Made by a program: the position numbers and the translations under genes. Shown here one piece after another: positions 63,814 to 64,000 of a stretch of DNA of 64,000 nt. Below the pieces are notes generated by a model. The model saw only the letters and a program-made list of their open reading frames with translations. It did no database searches and was not told where the DNA came from. The DNA comes from Oscillatoria sp. FACHB-1407 (GTDB taxonomy: Bacteria > Cyanobacteriota > Cyanobacteriia > Elainellales > Elainellaceae), in NCBI RefSeq assembly GCF_014697545.1, contig NZ_JACJSA010000004.1, forward strand, positions 1 through 64,000, read 5' to 3'. The stretch's first letter is position 1. Every line of letters starts with the position of its first letter.

Positions 63814-64000
63814 ATGGCAATGATCGAAACCAAAACCGAGCCTATGGTGCTCAACATGGGTCCACACCACCCCTCAATGCACGGGGTGTTGCGTCTAATC
63901 GTCACATTGGATGGCGAAGACGTGGTGGACTGTGAGCCAGTCATTGGCTATTTGCACCGAGGCATGGAGAAGATCGCCGAAAACCGCACCAATATTATGT
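63814..64000 (+). CDS. ndhH: NAD(P)H-quinone oxidoreductase subunit H (5' part, cut by window end)
   Basis: NdhH is the 49-kDa-type (NuoD-like) subunit next to the quinone site of NDH-1, the complex whose C, K and J subunits are encoded at the other end of this window. Only the first 62 residues are present. From ATG 63814 they read [62 protein letters not shown]. The [13 protein letters not shown] and [19 protein letters not shown] blocks are diagnostic. The full protein should have about 394 residues. It is preceded by 739 bp without a gene and so begins its own transcript. Confidence 0.97.
   Translation, partial: MAMIETKTEPMVLNMGPHHPSMHGVLRLIVTLDGEDVVDCEPVIGYLHRGMEKIAENRTNIM

Overview
The window is chromosomal DNA of a cyanobacterium. 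Three things show this. The HIP1 octamer GCGATCGC is scattered through almost every gene. The gene set is photosynthetic and plastid-like: ndhC-ndhK-ndhJ, the start of ndhH, acsF (chlorophyll E-ring cyclase), an FtsH2-type protease, Vipp1/IM30, a CbiG-CobJ fusion, a TamB/TIC236-like protein and a GUN4-like domain. Many of the remaining genes belong to conserved cyanobacterial families of unknown function. Heptanucleotide tandem arrays and several families of small palindromic dispersed repeats suggest a large, repeat-rich genome such as those of filamentous (Leptolyngbya/Oscillatoria/Nostoc-like) lineages. That placement is inference, because no rRNA is present.

Layout. 1-3.1 kb: a GNAT acetyltransferase, then the ndhCKJ operon (minus strand). 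3.2-8.2 kb: a 1678-residue TamB-like protein. 8.4-18.6 kb: a DUF3110 protein, a proline/alanine-rich membrane protein, a PLP aminotransferase with a thioredoxin, a transglutaminase-like protein, Vipp1, FtsH, and a UPF0718 permease paired with its TIGR03943 partner. 18.6-19.2 kb: heptamer arrays. 19.2-25.6 kb: CbiG-CobJ, a membrane histidine kinase, a decayed thioredoxin-family gene, chorismate synthase, a frameshifted small gene, and a short transposon-like element with an intact 9-bp target duplication. 25.6-32.4 kb: Uma2 nuclease, FabG, y-type thioredoxin, a 49-residue conserved protein, a VOC protein, a ParM/StbA-like actin with a small partner, AcsF, and an outer-membrane beta-barrel candidate. 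32.4-36.5 kb: a candidate structured RNA, then gcvP and gcvH. 36.5-43.1 kb: a 2179-residue acidic protein ending in an Hsp70/actin-like ATPase domain. 43.6-50.3 kb: a UPF0182 membrane protein, a PAS-only protein, an AI-2E-type transporter and a DUF421 protein. 50.3-59.1 kb: ftsY-nusB, two small conserved genes, a divergent NarL-type regulator and histidine kinase, ilvE, a methyltransferase and rsmH. 59.1-63.1 kb: a membrane protein and a lemA / M48 peptidase / zinc-ribbon-GUN4 cluster. The window ends inside ndhH.

Functional themes are thylakoid biogenesis and photosystem maintenance (ndh, acsF, vipp1, ftsH2, GUN4-like, ftsY, TamB), one-carbon and amino-acid metabolism (gcvP, gcvH, aroC, ilvE, diaminopimelate-type aminotransferase), cofactor synthesis (cobalamin), thiol redox (two intact thioredoxins and one dead relative) and signalling (two kinases, one regulator, one PAS protein). 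No tRNA, rRNA, CRISPR array, prophage or complete insertion sequence was seen. The less-explained items are the giant Hsp70-like protein, the ParM-like pair with a palindromic promoter, the LemA/M48/GUN4-like cluster, the candidate RNA next to gcvP, and the dispersed repeat families.
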